Assembly: GCA_946811185.2 (NCBI GenBank)
Contig: OX328101.1
Location: forward strand, 17,902,122 to 17,966,121
Direction: 5' to 3'
Length of the DNA: 64,000 bases
Source: Hippopus hippopus
Taxonomy: Eukaryota; Mollusca; Bivalvia; Cardiida; Cardiidae
Both the position numbers and the translations under genes were made by a program. Shown here piece after piece: positions 1 to 13,100 of this stretch (position 1 is the stretch's first letter; each line of letters starts with the position of its first letter). Under the pieces are notes generated by a model that saw only the letters and a list, made by a program, of their open reading frames with translations, was not told the origin of the DNA and made no database searches.

Positions 1-924
1 ATCAGTGGCAAGAGAGGAATAAATCCTAAGCAATGACTATTGAGGAATGAATCCTAAGCAATGACTATCATCAATTCTCTGAAAGAAATTCATCAAGCTG
101 GGGATTTGAGCCAGGGAACCCCTTTTCTCAAGTCTGAAGTAAGTATCATCAGTAATAGAGATAGGAAAAAATGTCCCAAGTTTTTTAACAACCCCAACTG
201 CAAAGACAACGAAAGGGCCATGACAATACCTTAATTTTCTTTGAAAACAGGCAAGCTAAATATTTACAGGATTTTACATGAGTGTTTATGTATTTTCATT
301 TTTATCAAACAAGTTAACTAAAATTTTGTGACACAAGCCTTGGCGAGCATCATAAACATTTTAGTCAACAAGTTTGATAAAAATGATAATACATAAAGAT
401 GAATGTGAGATTCTGATTATCACCTAAAAAGAGTGACAGGCAAGAACTATCTTGCATCATCAACTTATGCCTATATAGTGTTCACGGGTCCATGTTTACA
501 GTTGTAGTGCCGGTTCAAATGTGTACATACAAGAGTTGATAGCTCTTTGACATTTACACAAAAAGTAGAATAAAACAGTTTCTAGTGGGGGTAAGTCCAC
601 CTATTTCAGCACTTTTTTTCTTAATTCAAAAACTTTCGCTGCATTTCTTGGTCTTTATTACACATGAAAATCAAAAACTGTCCATGTGTATACGTCTTGG
701 CAACAATGATGTCATTTTTTCGCGAAAATGTAGTAGTACAAATTCCTGCATGTGCTGTGGTTGGCTTCTCAAGCTTCACGCACTAATGACTGAAAACTAC
801 TCAGACCTGGGACCCAAAAAATGATGATACACTGGTGTATTATCAAAAATAAGTCATTGATTTAATACGCTGCTAGTGGAGGTTTTATGCGATAAACAAC
901 TCTTTAAGATATACATAATCATAC
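1..924. other. Intronic DNA of the SMARCAD1-like gene, no exon found
   Basis: Lies 3' of exon 18 on the minus strand. Bases about 40-130 look like a minus-strand SINE fragment, sharing the gattgatgatagtcattg block with the SINE at 24.9-25.3 kb. Bases about 230-260 resemble a repeat seen again near 23270-23320. I could not find the family C-terminal motif (TIEESML-like) here, so the last exon probably lies beyond base 1. Confidence 0.5.
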
Positions 925-1107
925 CTTGTTTGTCCTACCCTGTGACATCTATCTTCAGCTTGTTTATCATTATATGGATTAAAGTCTATATCATGCAATA
1001 TGACCACATCTGCTGAGGTAAGATTAATGCCCAAACCCCCTGCTTTTGTGGACAGGAGGAACACAAATATAGATTGGTCGTTGTTGTACTCGTCAATCAA
1101 TTTTTGT
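925..1107 (-). CDS. SMARCAD1: SMARCAD1-like exon 18, motifs V and VI
   Basis: Acceptor TTTCTAG|A, donor AG|GTATGA. Encodes [20 protein letters not shown] (motif V) and [12 protein letters not shown] (motif VI with the arginine finger). The phase-2 donor shows that coding continues to the left. Confidence 0.95.
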
Positions 1108-4100
1108 CTAGAAAGGAGAGAAAAGATGAGAAAATATACTTAACCCTTTACTGAACAATCACATATTTTAACCTTTTACCACATGACAAAAATGTAGATT
1201 TGTCAAAATTGAGAGCATTTGCAGATGAAAAATTTACATGTGGCTTTAATCATGAAATTTCCCTTTAATATGGTAAAAAACATTACAGGAAAAGTAGAAA
1301 ATGCTGGTTACCAGCATTTTCCCCTATTCCCACCATATTTTCAATAGCTTCCTTCCTAAAAGTGGTCAAAACTCAGGATTGTGTGGTAGAGAGTAAACAA
1401 CTTGTGGAGAAAGCCTTTTGAAAACACTACAGGAAAACAAGAAAGTGCAGGTAACAAGCATTTTCACTTTTCCTACAATGTTTCCAAGCCTTTCAAAGAC
1501 AAAACCACCATATAAGCTACATTTACTTTGTGGTCTGCAGATGCTTTCAATTTGGACACATCCAAAATTTTACTGACTGGTAAAGAGTTGATATATCAGA
1601 AATATGTGGAGCAGCCAATTGCTGACTTCACATTTGACAGTAATATAAATCAATTTTTACTCATTTCCTCCTGCTGATGATTTTTTTTTTTTATCATGCA
1701 GCAGAATACTTAACTCTTTACCTAAAGAAAAAAATTTAAACTATTCCAAATTGAAAGCATTTGCAGATGACAAATTAAACGTCGCAGAAATTACGAAATT
1801 TGTGATTGAAAGGTTGGAAAACATTGTGGGAAAAGGAGAAAATGCTGGTTACCAGCATTTTCTCCATTTTCCACAATGTTTTCAAGAGTCCTTTTTCCTT
1901 TGGGTTGTTTAAACTTGTGATTGTGTGGTAAAGGGTTGATAGGGAAAAAAAAGACAGATTTTGGAAGAGAAGAAATTGCTGGTAGCAGACAAAATTCACA
2001 TTGTTTCCATGTCTATTCAGATACTAAAGCTTAAATCTAAACAACTGAATTTTCAGCTTGTCTAATTTGAAAGCACTAGCAGATGTCAATTGAAATGGCA
2101 CTCAAGTAATGTGTTCTATTTTCGAAAGGGTTGGAAACACTAAGGAAATAGGAAAAATGCTAGTTTTAAAGATTTTCGCCTTTTTTCACAATGTTTTCAG
2201 AAGCCTTCATGAAGTTTCTTCTGGGTCATTAAAACTAGGGTTTGTTTGGTATAAGGGTAATTTATTCATTATCACATAACCTCCCTTGTTTTCAGTGTAA
2301 TATACCCATTACAAATTTTCTTATCTTATTTAAGGAATGAAGAGAACTTTTTTTGTTTTCATGGAGGTATGAAAAAAAAACCTAATCACACTTTGTAGTT
2401 TCATACAGTGTGATTAGGTTTTTTTTTCATACCTTCATGAAAACAAAAAAAATTCTCTTCATACCTTATAATTCAATATCACAGACAACAAATATGCACT
2501 TAAATAATACTAACTGCTTCTTTTTGTAAATCCAACATTGCGTATTTATTTAATGCCCATTTCATTCATATTTCATAGCGCGGTAAAATTGCTCGTTTAT
2601 GACGTAAAAATGACGTAATTCATGACGTCATTATAGTTTTGAACATTTGCAGATTTAGTAGATTTATTATTAGAAGTTCAATACTCTACAAGTAAGTTGA
2701 AAATAAGATTGTTAGAACACAGCAAAGTGACTAAGTTTTAAGCTCTCTCTTTAAGTTTACTGTTGGGTTTTTTTTTTTCAATATTCAGAGAAAATAAATT
2801 TAGCTAGCAATCTGAAATTCAGACTGGATATAAAATCAGAAAGAAAAACATTATGAAATCTCATAGATCTATACATGTTTGTTTACATTAGTTTGACTGC
2901 AAAAGTAGTTCCGGCACTGCTTAATTTTTTTTTTCCATGGAGCTATGAAAAAATTTTTTCAGCCAATCAGAACTCACCAATATTCATGAGAACAACTGAT
3001 ATTGAATTATACGCGTTTGATATCACAATTGTGTGATGTCATTTTTGACATCATTTTGTATGTAATTCATGGAAGTAAATGGGTTTTATGGATATTACTG
3101 CAGGTGCATCTATACATGGTTTTGCAGCTTTTGATCTGTAATTTGTGAAAGATTGTTATGTGATAAAAAGATCCGACATGAGTTGGCTATTTAGATAAAA
3201 TTTTATTAAATCCGTCAAGAAAAAAATGTTATTAAGCGAGCCTATGGCAGTTTCTCTGTCTCAACAGCCAACTCATGTCAGATCCTATATATCTCTGTTC
3301 TTATAAGGATGTTTTCAAAGTCTTCTGTTGCAAATTTATTTCAGGTGGTTAACAACAGTATTGGAACTGTAATCAAATGACAATTTTGCCTTATTGCACT
3401 TTATCCACTAACTCCTACAAGCATACCCTATAATAGAACTGTCTAAAGAGGTCATCTTACTCTTTATCTGGTGACAATTTTTTATTAGTCTAGTCAACCT
3501 TGAAAGCTGTTTAGGATGACATATAAAATCTTGTTCAAATGATGAGATTTTTCTATGAAAGGGTAGAAAAGAGTTCTGGAAAAATAGAAAATGCCGGTGA
3601 ACAGCATTTTTGCCATCCAACAAAATGTTTGAGAAAGCGCTCTACTTCAGGGCTATGCAGGATTGCTTGGTAAAAGATTAATACCTTCATGACTTTAGGG
3701 AGAAGAATGCTTTTAAACATAGCGAGAAAAGGAGGTTACCATCATTTTCTCCACCTTCCCACAATGTTATCTACCGGTTGAAAGACTAGTATCATGTTTC
3801 ATAATTTGTTAATTGTTGTGTAACAAGTAACATTTTTTCAGTATGAGTTGTCATCATTGAGAATCAGTAACAAAAAGATTCAGAATCTTCACTTTTATAT
3901 GAACTTCTCAAAAAGAAGTAAATAGCATATGCACCTGTCAATTACAGGGGTAGATCCATCTAGCCGTAAATATTTCATATTCTGTCGTTTCAGGTATATT
4001 TCCATAATGTCCATCATTGATGTAAACTGACTGAAGAGTAATACTCTATGTCCTTTCTCCTTTAGCATTTCTAATTTGTCATCTAGTAGTCTAAACTTTC

Positions 4101-7100
4101 CTGATTCTTCAACGAGAGATTCATCCAGCAAGAAGTCTGCTAAACAGCTCTATAATTCACAAGGGAAGTTTTTTTTAACCCATTACCTAATACACCATTT
4201 TGAGACCGTCCCAAATTCAAAGAAGCTGCAGACGACAACTGAAATGTGGCTACTAGTGGGTTTCAAGATACAGACTGCATAGAAAACATTGTGAGAAAAG
4301 GTGAAATTGCTCATTTTGAGCAATTTCACCTTTTCTCACAATGTTTTCCTAAAGCTTTTTACTTGATTGTGTTAAAACCAGTATGTATGGAGGAAAGGGT
4401 TAATTTAAACTTGGTATGAATGATATTTTATAACAGATCAACAAGAACATCATTTGCCCTGCTGGGTGGCTGGTGGTTCTGAGTTTGATACCCGTTTGAG
4501 GCAAACTTTCTTTCCGACCTTTTTTCGCCTCTCACCTCTGATGCATGTGAGAAAGTAGTCAGTGGCTTGGAAAGAAAGATACGTCAGTACTGGTGTGAGA
4601 AAGCCAGGAAAACACATTTGTAGATACTGACTGCCGTGATATGACCTACGCTGTTAAAATGGGGTTAAACTTCAATACAATCAATCAATCAATCAATCAA
4701 GAACATCATTTGGCCAACATACAGGATAAAAACCTCTGAAATAAATTAGCTTACATAAAAAACCCTCAAAAGTTATGAATTAATCTGTCTGCTTGCCAGT
4801 ATTTACCAATGTATTCTACATTAAAGGAAACCTGTTCTAATTTAATCTAGAAAATTAAACAGAACAAACACTCTGACAAAGTTTCATCAACTTTTGGAAT
4901 AAGGATGTATCTTCTCATATGATAACAAAATTAATGGTACTTACACGATAGAACTTGCATGTATTGTGTATTTCAAAGTCTGACATAACTTGCATGTCTT
5001 CCGCGATCAGTTTGGCCACTGCTCCCCTCTCCTTATGCGACGGCTCCTAGATGACAAATAAACAATGATTGAATAAAACCTTAATTTATGTTGACTACCT
5101 GTATTTACAGGGTTGTTTTCAAAGTTTTATGCTTCTTGTCTATTTTATGAGGTATGAATCAAATGGACATGAAATTCTTGCTTGTACTTTTTCAACACTA
5201 CTATTCACTATTACATTGTACTTAGCATGCTTACTTGTTTTATTGCACACTAAAGTATGAATTTAACAAGAACTTTACAATTTGTAACAAAGTACTAAAC
5301 TACAACTTTTTGACTTTTGAAACCTGAACACATCATGTGCTGAAAAAAAAAAAAAAAGAAAATTCTCAAATAACAAAAATTTCAACTTTTGAGCAATCAT
5401 TTATTTTTCATAACAGCCTTAAAATTGAAAACAATAGATAAGGCAGAAAGCACCTAAAATCAGATTACAGGCACATTTCAGCAACACTTCTAAATGGTGC
5501 TGTAATTCTAAAGTCTATGAAGAGCCATCCAAATTAAAACTGGTTGTGAATACAGCTTTTCTTCAAAATACCTCTGCTAAAATTTTAGCCATTTTATTCA
5601 GTTTCTTATCATCGTATTGATGTCTGTGCAATAGAGGATGGTTTGCAGCTTTCCGAAGCTGCATCAACATGCCAGCGCCCCCTGCAGTGTATGTCTCTTC
5701 ATTCATCTGTGATGTAAACTTGCTAATAAGTTTATCATACAACTCCTGTTGCCCTGGAATCATTGTACAGTACTCTACTTGCTCCACCTTTTTAGGTAAC
5801 TGGCTCAACACCTGAAAGGCAAAGCAATTACATGATGATTATGATTAATCCTTTACCGAACAATACCTGATTTTCACAACCCTAAAAAAGACAGGTTTTC
5901 GAAACATTGTGGGAAAAGGAGAAAATGCTGGTAACCAGCATTTTCTCCTTTTCCCACAATGTTTTCTACCCTGTCAGATAGCTTTAGCTCATTTGTACAA
6001 ATTTTGAATTTTTTGTCTGCAGATGTTTCTAAGTTGAAAAAGTCTAAAATATGGCGTGTGGGAAAGGGTTAAGGCAAGACAAAAGGATGGAGTTTAGATA
6101 TTTCTCAGTAACTTAAAGGGCAAATCAACAAGTTTCAGATATGGTTAATTTTCAAATCTACATTTTTCAAATGGTAACCTGTTAATGTTGTAATTAGAAA
6201 AAAAAAAATGAGTAAAAGTACTTTTTTTCGATTTATATTTCTGCTCATTAATTTTTATTGCATCGCTTATCTCCCTTACTTATTGTTGCGTCCCTTGATT
6301 TGTGACGTCATAGGAGTACTTGTTTCAGTATGGATGTTGTTTGCGATAGTGAACTGGGCGATATTGAAGATGAAGAAATAAACGATTCTGGGCAGGTAAG
6401 GCCGTACATGTACGAGCCAATTTTTAAAGAAACTTATTAAGTTTGTGAGGATGAGGATGAAAAAAACTTTTCGCCCACTGATGACGAAAATGACGTTGTT
6501 GTACCGGACGTTTCAATGTGTTGAATATTGTGTGCTTTTGAAATAGATCTACGTCCATTACGGGGCGAACATCGCCTACAGAAATATTATTCTATACATG
6601 ATAGAATTAAGTGTATGGCATAAAATTTGTTTCACGTGAAGCATTTTCAGTAGATTGACGGGCTGAATTAAACAAAAGAAAATGGACGGTTTCAAGACAG
6701 TTCCACAAGACAGTTCCCCGACACTTTTGAAGACATTTCCCTGACACTTTAGTTTCATGTCAAATAACCCTTTTCTTGACTTTTATGATTGATAATCATG
6801 AGATGTTAGTTCTAACTATTTGTTGATAGGTCCTTGTTGATATTTGTACCTTGTAAAGAATTCTGTAAACGTTGACGGGTACAAGTTTATTCTCTCATGG
6901 GTGAAGGGTTACACAGTAAATCACGATTTTCATAAGAATAAGAGAATTTTGAAATACTGTTAACCAGCATGAAATTTTATAGAAGAATATGTTCCCAGAT
7001 TATTTAGAGTTAATTCTCAAAGTTCTTTTGAAAAATATTTTAGTTGTATTTCTTACCATACAGAAATACATGTACATCAGAGATAGGGAGAGGGGATCTA

Positions 7101-10100
7101 CCTGTGTGAAATACTTTTTTGCTGTTTACCTTGTACACATGATCCATTTAATGCAAAAATTTATCATACATGTATAGCTATTGTATGTTCCATATAGACA
7201 TTCTCTGTGAAAGTCTTATACTCTGAATTGTGTGCTGTGGGAAAGGATAGTGTAAATTTGTTCAGTTCTCGTTTGTCTTCTGCAAATTGTTTCGATTTGG
7301 GTAAGTCTCAAATTGGTCTACGATGAACTGAGCGGTTAATACTGACATTCCGGTCAAATTGCAGTATGGACGACTTCAGATTCATTGTAAAAGCATAGAA
7401 AGAGCTAGTAACTATCAATTGGTCCTTTATCCACAATATTTTCTATTTTTAACTCTTTACCAAACGACAAAATTTTAAACAGGTCCAAACTGAAATCACT
7501 TGCAGACGACAAAATAAGTTGCATGTTTCAAAAATTGAAATTTGCTTCCAGCAGAGTAGAAAACATTGTGGTAAAAAGGAAAAAATGCTGGTCACCAGCA
7601 TTTTCTCCTTTTCCTACAATGTTTTAAAAGGCTTCTATCTCAGGGTCTTAAAAACCAGGGATTGATTGGTAAAGGGTTAAATACAAATCCCACACATTGG
7701 GCATAAGTTCTGGTTTAGTTCCCAGGAAGCAGTATCCGAAGAGATTAGTATGAGTTGTATGAACTTGTTTCTCAATAGATGTAAAATACGTGTTTAAATT
7801 GTTACCAAACGTCAAATTTATTGACTCAACCAAATTGAAACCATTTGGAGTCAACAAATTAAATTTTAATCACATGTTTGGACTTGTCTTTGATGGGGTA
7901 GAAAACAATGTAGAAAAAGGAGAAAATACTGGTTACCAGCATTTTCTCCTTTTCCTACAATGTTTTTAAAAGGTTTTTCTTTCTTCACCAGGGTCGTTAA
8001 AACAAAGGATTGTTTGGTAAAGGGTTAAACTAAGTTAAACTAAATTCCAATAAACAATCACATTTTATCGGTCAAATTTAAATGCTGTGGATTTGAAATA
8101 TTCTAATTTTTTATCATTTGGGTTAGGGTTAGGCTAAACCCTTACACAGATGGCAAAACTTTAGACTTGTCCACTCCACACGGAAAGTATTTGCAGACCA
8201 CAGATCAAATGTGGCCTTGACAATAGGTTTGAGGGTAGAAAATATTGTAGGAAAAGAAGATAATTCTGGGTATCAGAACTTATTCCCTGTTTCACCCTGT
8301 CCTCAAAAGCCTTCTCCATTAGGGTGGTTGAAGGTCAGAATTTTGAGGTAAAAGGTAAAAGAATTGGTGTGTGAGCCTGGTCAAAAACATTGTTTCTTAA
8401 TTTAAAAAAAAATGTTTTATTTTTAATTTCCTGTCTGCTTATCAGAGAAAATGACTTGTGTCAAATGTGCAATTTCAAAATTTTCATACTGACATGTTCA
8501 AAAGATTTTTCTCAGTTGCCTGTCTAGAAGACATAATATGGATAGCAACAAGGAAATATCCACAAATCAAAATTGTATAGATATAATTCAAAATTTGTTC
8601 AAAATGCATGTAAGTTGTCTAATCATTTTTAAGATTGAAATGTCAAAGAGAAGTAGTGTATGGGATAAAAAGCTTTAACATGGGTTTACTGTCACAAACA
8701 AACATTACAGTGTAAAGGGGTGAGATATGCAAATGTTTTGTAACCATTTCCTGTATTGTTTCAACTGGTCGATGATGGATTAACATTTATGACCATGACT
8801 AGGGGTAGCCAGATACTGACTTCACCCTTTACCATACAAACCCTAGATCTAGTTTCCGATACCTAAAGAAAGAGTGTTTGAAAAACAGTGTGGGAAGAAA
8901 ATGATGTTTGCTGTTCAAAGAATGATTATTATCCCTTGAAAGTTAACAGCATTAGAACAATGCCGACTTCGTTATTTGAAAAATTTATGTTATGAATTTG
9001 GATGAATCTATAATTTTGTTAAATGCTGAAATCATTTGGAAACAGGGAGAAAACGGCAGCAATTTTTCCTTTGTCCAGAATGAAGCGATAATATAGAAAA
9101 GGGTAAAATAGTACGAATAACAATTCATGTATTCTTATTTCAAGAAAAAAGAAATTACCTACTTCATGTTGGATTTTCTTTTTGGAAATTGCCGTTGCGG
9201 AATGTGTCTTTCGGAGTTTCGGTTTAAGGCCTATCTCCTTTCGACTCTGAGCTTGGAATAATGTCGGCACAGCGTCAGGTTTTAACCGCAGCCTAAAATT
9301 CCTATAACCAACTTCTTTTGCGAGTTTTGGACTTATCAAGAACTGACTGTCCTCGAAGTATTTCAGACACAATTTCAAATGAACCGATGGCACAAAATCC
9401 GTCGCTACTGTCTGGCCCCGGTTTAAATGCTGAATCCATAGTTTCCTCCTTTTTAATTCCTTCGGAAATGTGAACATACTAATTCTATGAGTTCCCGAAT
9501 CGACGTTGCAGCCAAGGGCTGCACAATTTACCATTTTTTCGGCTCAATTTTCAGTTAATACTCAGATATCTGTGTACAACCGTCCGCGTTCATACTTTAT
9601 GTCTACTAATGGTATTCACAGACTGCATCGACAATGACGTCACAGAAGCACAGGAGATAAGCGAATCAGGGGAAGTAAGCCATGTACCATTTTAGGGCCG
9701 TATGTCAGCGTGACAATTCGACCGTGGTTTATGGCATGTTACAGGGTGGTATTTATGAAAAATGAAGGACATGTTTCACTGACATCATTTGCAGCTGATT
9801 AAAGGAAAAAAAACAATTTGGTCAAAATATTTTAGGATTTGCCCTTTAAGCAAAGTTTGCTTAGTATTTAAATTAAATATAGTTAAAATGAAAGGGTTGA
9901 AAACATTTTAGGGAAAGGAGAAATGGCTGGTTACCAGTGCTTTTCTCTTTTCCCGCCATGTTTTCAAAAGTTGTCTCTATTGGGGTAATTGAAACTAGAG
10001 ACTGTCTTTGTAACTGGTTAAAACTAAACCAATACATGAAAAAAATCCCAATGCTTTCTTTTTTCCAATGAAATCGCGACAAAAACTGGAAATTTTTATT

Positions 10101-13100
10101 CAGCAGAAAAATGGTTTTAAAATGAAGATGAAAACAGAAATATGTGAAAAAAGCCTTTTGTATTATTCTGTAAAGGTTCTTAATCGGTTTGTCACCTTGA
10201 AGCTGTCATTGCACGATACGCGATAAATACGTACACAGTTGCGCAAAAAGCTGGGTGGGCTGAGTCCCTTGTCTATGGTTGTGATTGTCACAGTTCGAAT
10301 CCCAATGATAGCAAATAATTTTTGTAGTATTTCTGTTCCTCCCCCCCCCCCCCCCCCCCCCAACAAAGAGATTAAAATCATGTCTCAAATTAGTTTTCGA
10401 TACCAACACAAAAAATCCCCCCCCCCCCCCCCCACAAATAAAAAGTTTTCAAATGCATATGCTTCCAATTTGGTCAAGTCTGAAATGATGTTGTTTGGAA
10501 AGTAAAGACTTAAACCATATGAGGAAAAGGTTGTTAAAGCTTATTATGTAGTCACTGACATAAATAGAAAATATAAAACTGGAAGAAAGATTCACTGATT
10601 GAATGGTGTTTTATGCCACTTTTAACATTACCTCAGTCATGTCACCATGACAGCTCAGCTATTCATGTATATCCTCGGTTTCATAGATACTAAGCTAGGC
10701 CTCAGAAGTCTCTTGCCAAAGGACACCCCCCAAGAAAAAGCCTGTGCTTTAAGTCAGGCTCGAAACAGGAGCCTCCATATTAAGAGTCCTACACAGGACC
10801 CTGTGGAATTTATAAAGAACAATTTCGAAAACACATCTGGTCTAACCAGGATTCAAAATTAACGTTAGCAAGTAGTAAATTTGCTACCTGAAAATTGAAT
10901 TTCCAACCCAACCTCAAAAGCAGTAGCAAAGCCTGGTAGTTCTACCTGCTTGTGCCAATTTTCAATGAAATAGGACTTCCACTTATTCAATTTGAAATCT
11001 GTGATAAAACTATCTTTGCAAACCTCCTCATTTGTAGGAAAACACAGGAGCACTAATGAATCACACAATCAAACACATCTGACCTTGATGATGACTCTAC
11101 ATTTACGAGGGTTGTTCGATATGTAATGTGTACTGTACGATATCTCAAAAGCATTCGACTCAAATAGTGAAATGAACATTACATCCCTTCAAAGTATTCT
11201 CCGCGGTTTGAAATACATAATTTCAATCTCTGAATCCATTTCTGAAATGTGTCACGGTAGGCTGATTTAGGTAGACCTCTGAGGCACTGACTGATGGCTG
11301 AGCCAAGGGCTTGTCGGGACTTGTAACGACAACCAGATAAGAACTTTTTAAGTTTTGGAAAAAGGAAAAAGTCGCATGGGGCTAGATCTGGAGAGTATGG
11401 TGGGTGTGGCAAGACAGTAACCTTCTCCGACTTCAAAAATTGCTTCACAAGCTCAGATGTATGTGATGGAGCATTATCATGAAGTAGACGAACATGTCTA
11501 AATCCTGACACAGGGCGTCATTTAAGATAATATTTCTTGAGCTTTTTTAGTATAACATCTCGGTAATACCGACCTGTAACACTTTTGCCCTTTGGCACCG
11601 GAATTTGTACGGCTATACCATCACATGAGAAGAAAATGCAATACAGAACCTTCTTTGCGCTTATGCTTCTTTTGGCAAATACAGGCCTTCTACCATGTTT
11701 AGTTAGCCATATTTTGTTTCCAATTTTTCTTACTGGTTCGAAATAGTGAACCCATGTTTCGTCACCAGTAACAATGTTTGCAAATTGTCTTTGATTGAAT
11801 TTGGGAAACATTTTGAGCAATTGCTTAGTGGTTTGTACTCATATCCGTTTTTGGTCATCTGTCAATATATGCGGTATCCATCAGGCAGAAATCTTTCGTA
11901 CTTTCAAAATACGCTTCAAAATGAAATGCACCCGCGATAGCCATATGCCAACAGCGTTGGCAATATCACAAATCGTGTATCTGCCATCACTTTCAATTAT
12001 TTCCCTGACTTTTGAGACATTTGCCTTGCCTGTTACAGTCACAGGTCGGCCAGATTTTGCTGCATCTTTGACGGACTCTGTGCCAGTCAGAAATTTCTTT
12101 CATCACCTACAAACTCTCATAAGATACCTTATCAGACCCATAAACTTCCCCCAAATCAGTAAAAATCTGCATTACCGAATGACCGAGTTTTGTGCGAACT
12201 TTTATATAAGCTCTAATTTCTTTAATATTCTTAATCCGTTTCCCAACCATTTTTACAACAGTGGTCAACGACTAGCTCTATTGAAATGACTATAAGTTTA
12301 AAACTATGTGGAGCTGAAGGCTCGTGTTTATACCGTTGGAAAGGTATTGAATAGAGCTATTCAAGCGTATCATCATCCACGAAATCGTGCAAAGCGTTAT
12401 CGCGTTGTGGTACAATACACATTACATGTCAAACAGCCCTCGTAGAATCTATATTTTTTAAACTACCCCTGTAAATCTTCCCTAATTTCCATTTAAAAAT
12501 GGTCACCTTATTAAGAAGGGGAAAAAAAAAAAGGGAGTATAAATGAGCCTAGTGGAACAGAAACTTAGAGAGCACAGCCTCTGTGCGCATGTCATTAAAG
12601 ACATGTGCTGCTTACTTTTACGAAGCAACTTAATACAGTCAAAGGCAGTAATTCCAGATTCATTATATATTGGGAGGAAGGGCTGTTATTTATCTGGCCA
12701 GGTAGGTTTCTTTTCTTGCCTTAGCGAGTACTTGCTACCTGCAAAATATGTTAATTTCTAACCATGTAAACTTACCTCAGATTTCAGCCTACGTAGAACG
12801 AATGGTCTCATTATCCTTTTGGCATGTGCAATTCTATCTTGCTCATATAAACTTCTTTTCTCATCGCTATTAGATCTCTGCAATTTTAAACATGTACTTA
12901 GTTTACTGACAAAACCTATCTCTTCATATTACTGTCAAGCCTCTATTAACAGGAAGATATGATCCTGATATAACCAGTTAAATACACATATGACAAATTA
13001 CTGCGATGAACTGATATCCCTGACCCTGCAGCCCATCCCACAAGAACAGCATACTTTGTATAGAAAGCATATGAGCTGTGCTCTGGAACAAAGCGGCTTA

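Larger units (their letters stand above)
6113..9849 (-). mobile_element. Decayed Kolobok-like DNA transposon
   Basis: TTAA at 6113-6116 is followed by AGGGCAAATC; the inverse, GATTTGCCCT, precedes TTAA at 9846-9849, giving perfect 10-bp terminal inverted repeats and TTAA target duplications. Inside, inverted subterminal blocks share TCGCTTATCTCC and GTGACGTCAT (about 6265-6313 and 9620-9655). The only coding remnant is a THAP exon near the right end. Kolobok is a known superfamily combining TTAA duplications with a THAP-bearing transposase, so that assignment fits best; piggyBac shares the TTAA but has no THAP domain. The interior is invaded by family 1 MITEs at 7.4-8.4 kb and most transposase sequence is gone. 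It sits in the intron between exons 14 and 15. Confidence 0.72.

Noticed and set aside
6332..6397. Exon-like stretch starting ATGGATGTTGTTTGC and ending CAG|GTAAGG, with a look-alike at 9608-9665
   Set aside because: The similarity comes from inverted subterminal repeats of the Kolobok-like element, and the two are not continued by other exons.
9019..9162. Extension of the THAP ORF to 171 aa
   Set aside because: The last 48 or so residues are hydrophobic intron-like sequence past a good splice donor.
10163..10505. Glycine- or proline-rich ORFs on both strands
   Set aside because: They exist only because of two poly-C tracts.
11795..12289. 164-aa plus-strand ORF
   Set aside because: Antisense shadow of the mariner transposase.
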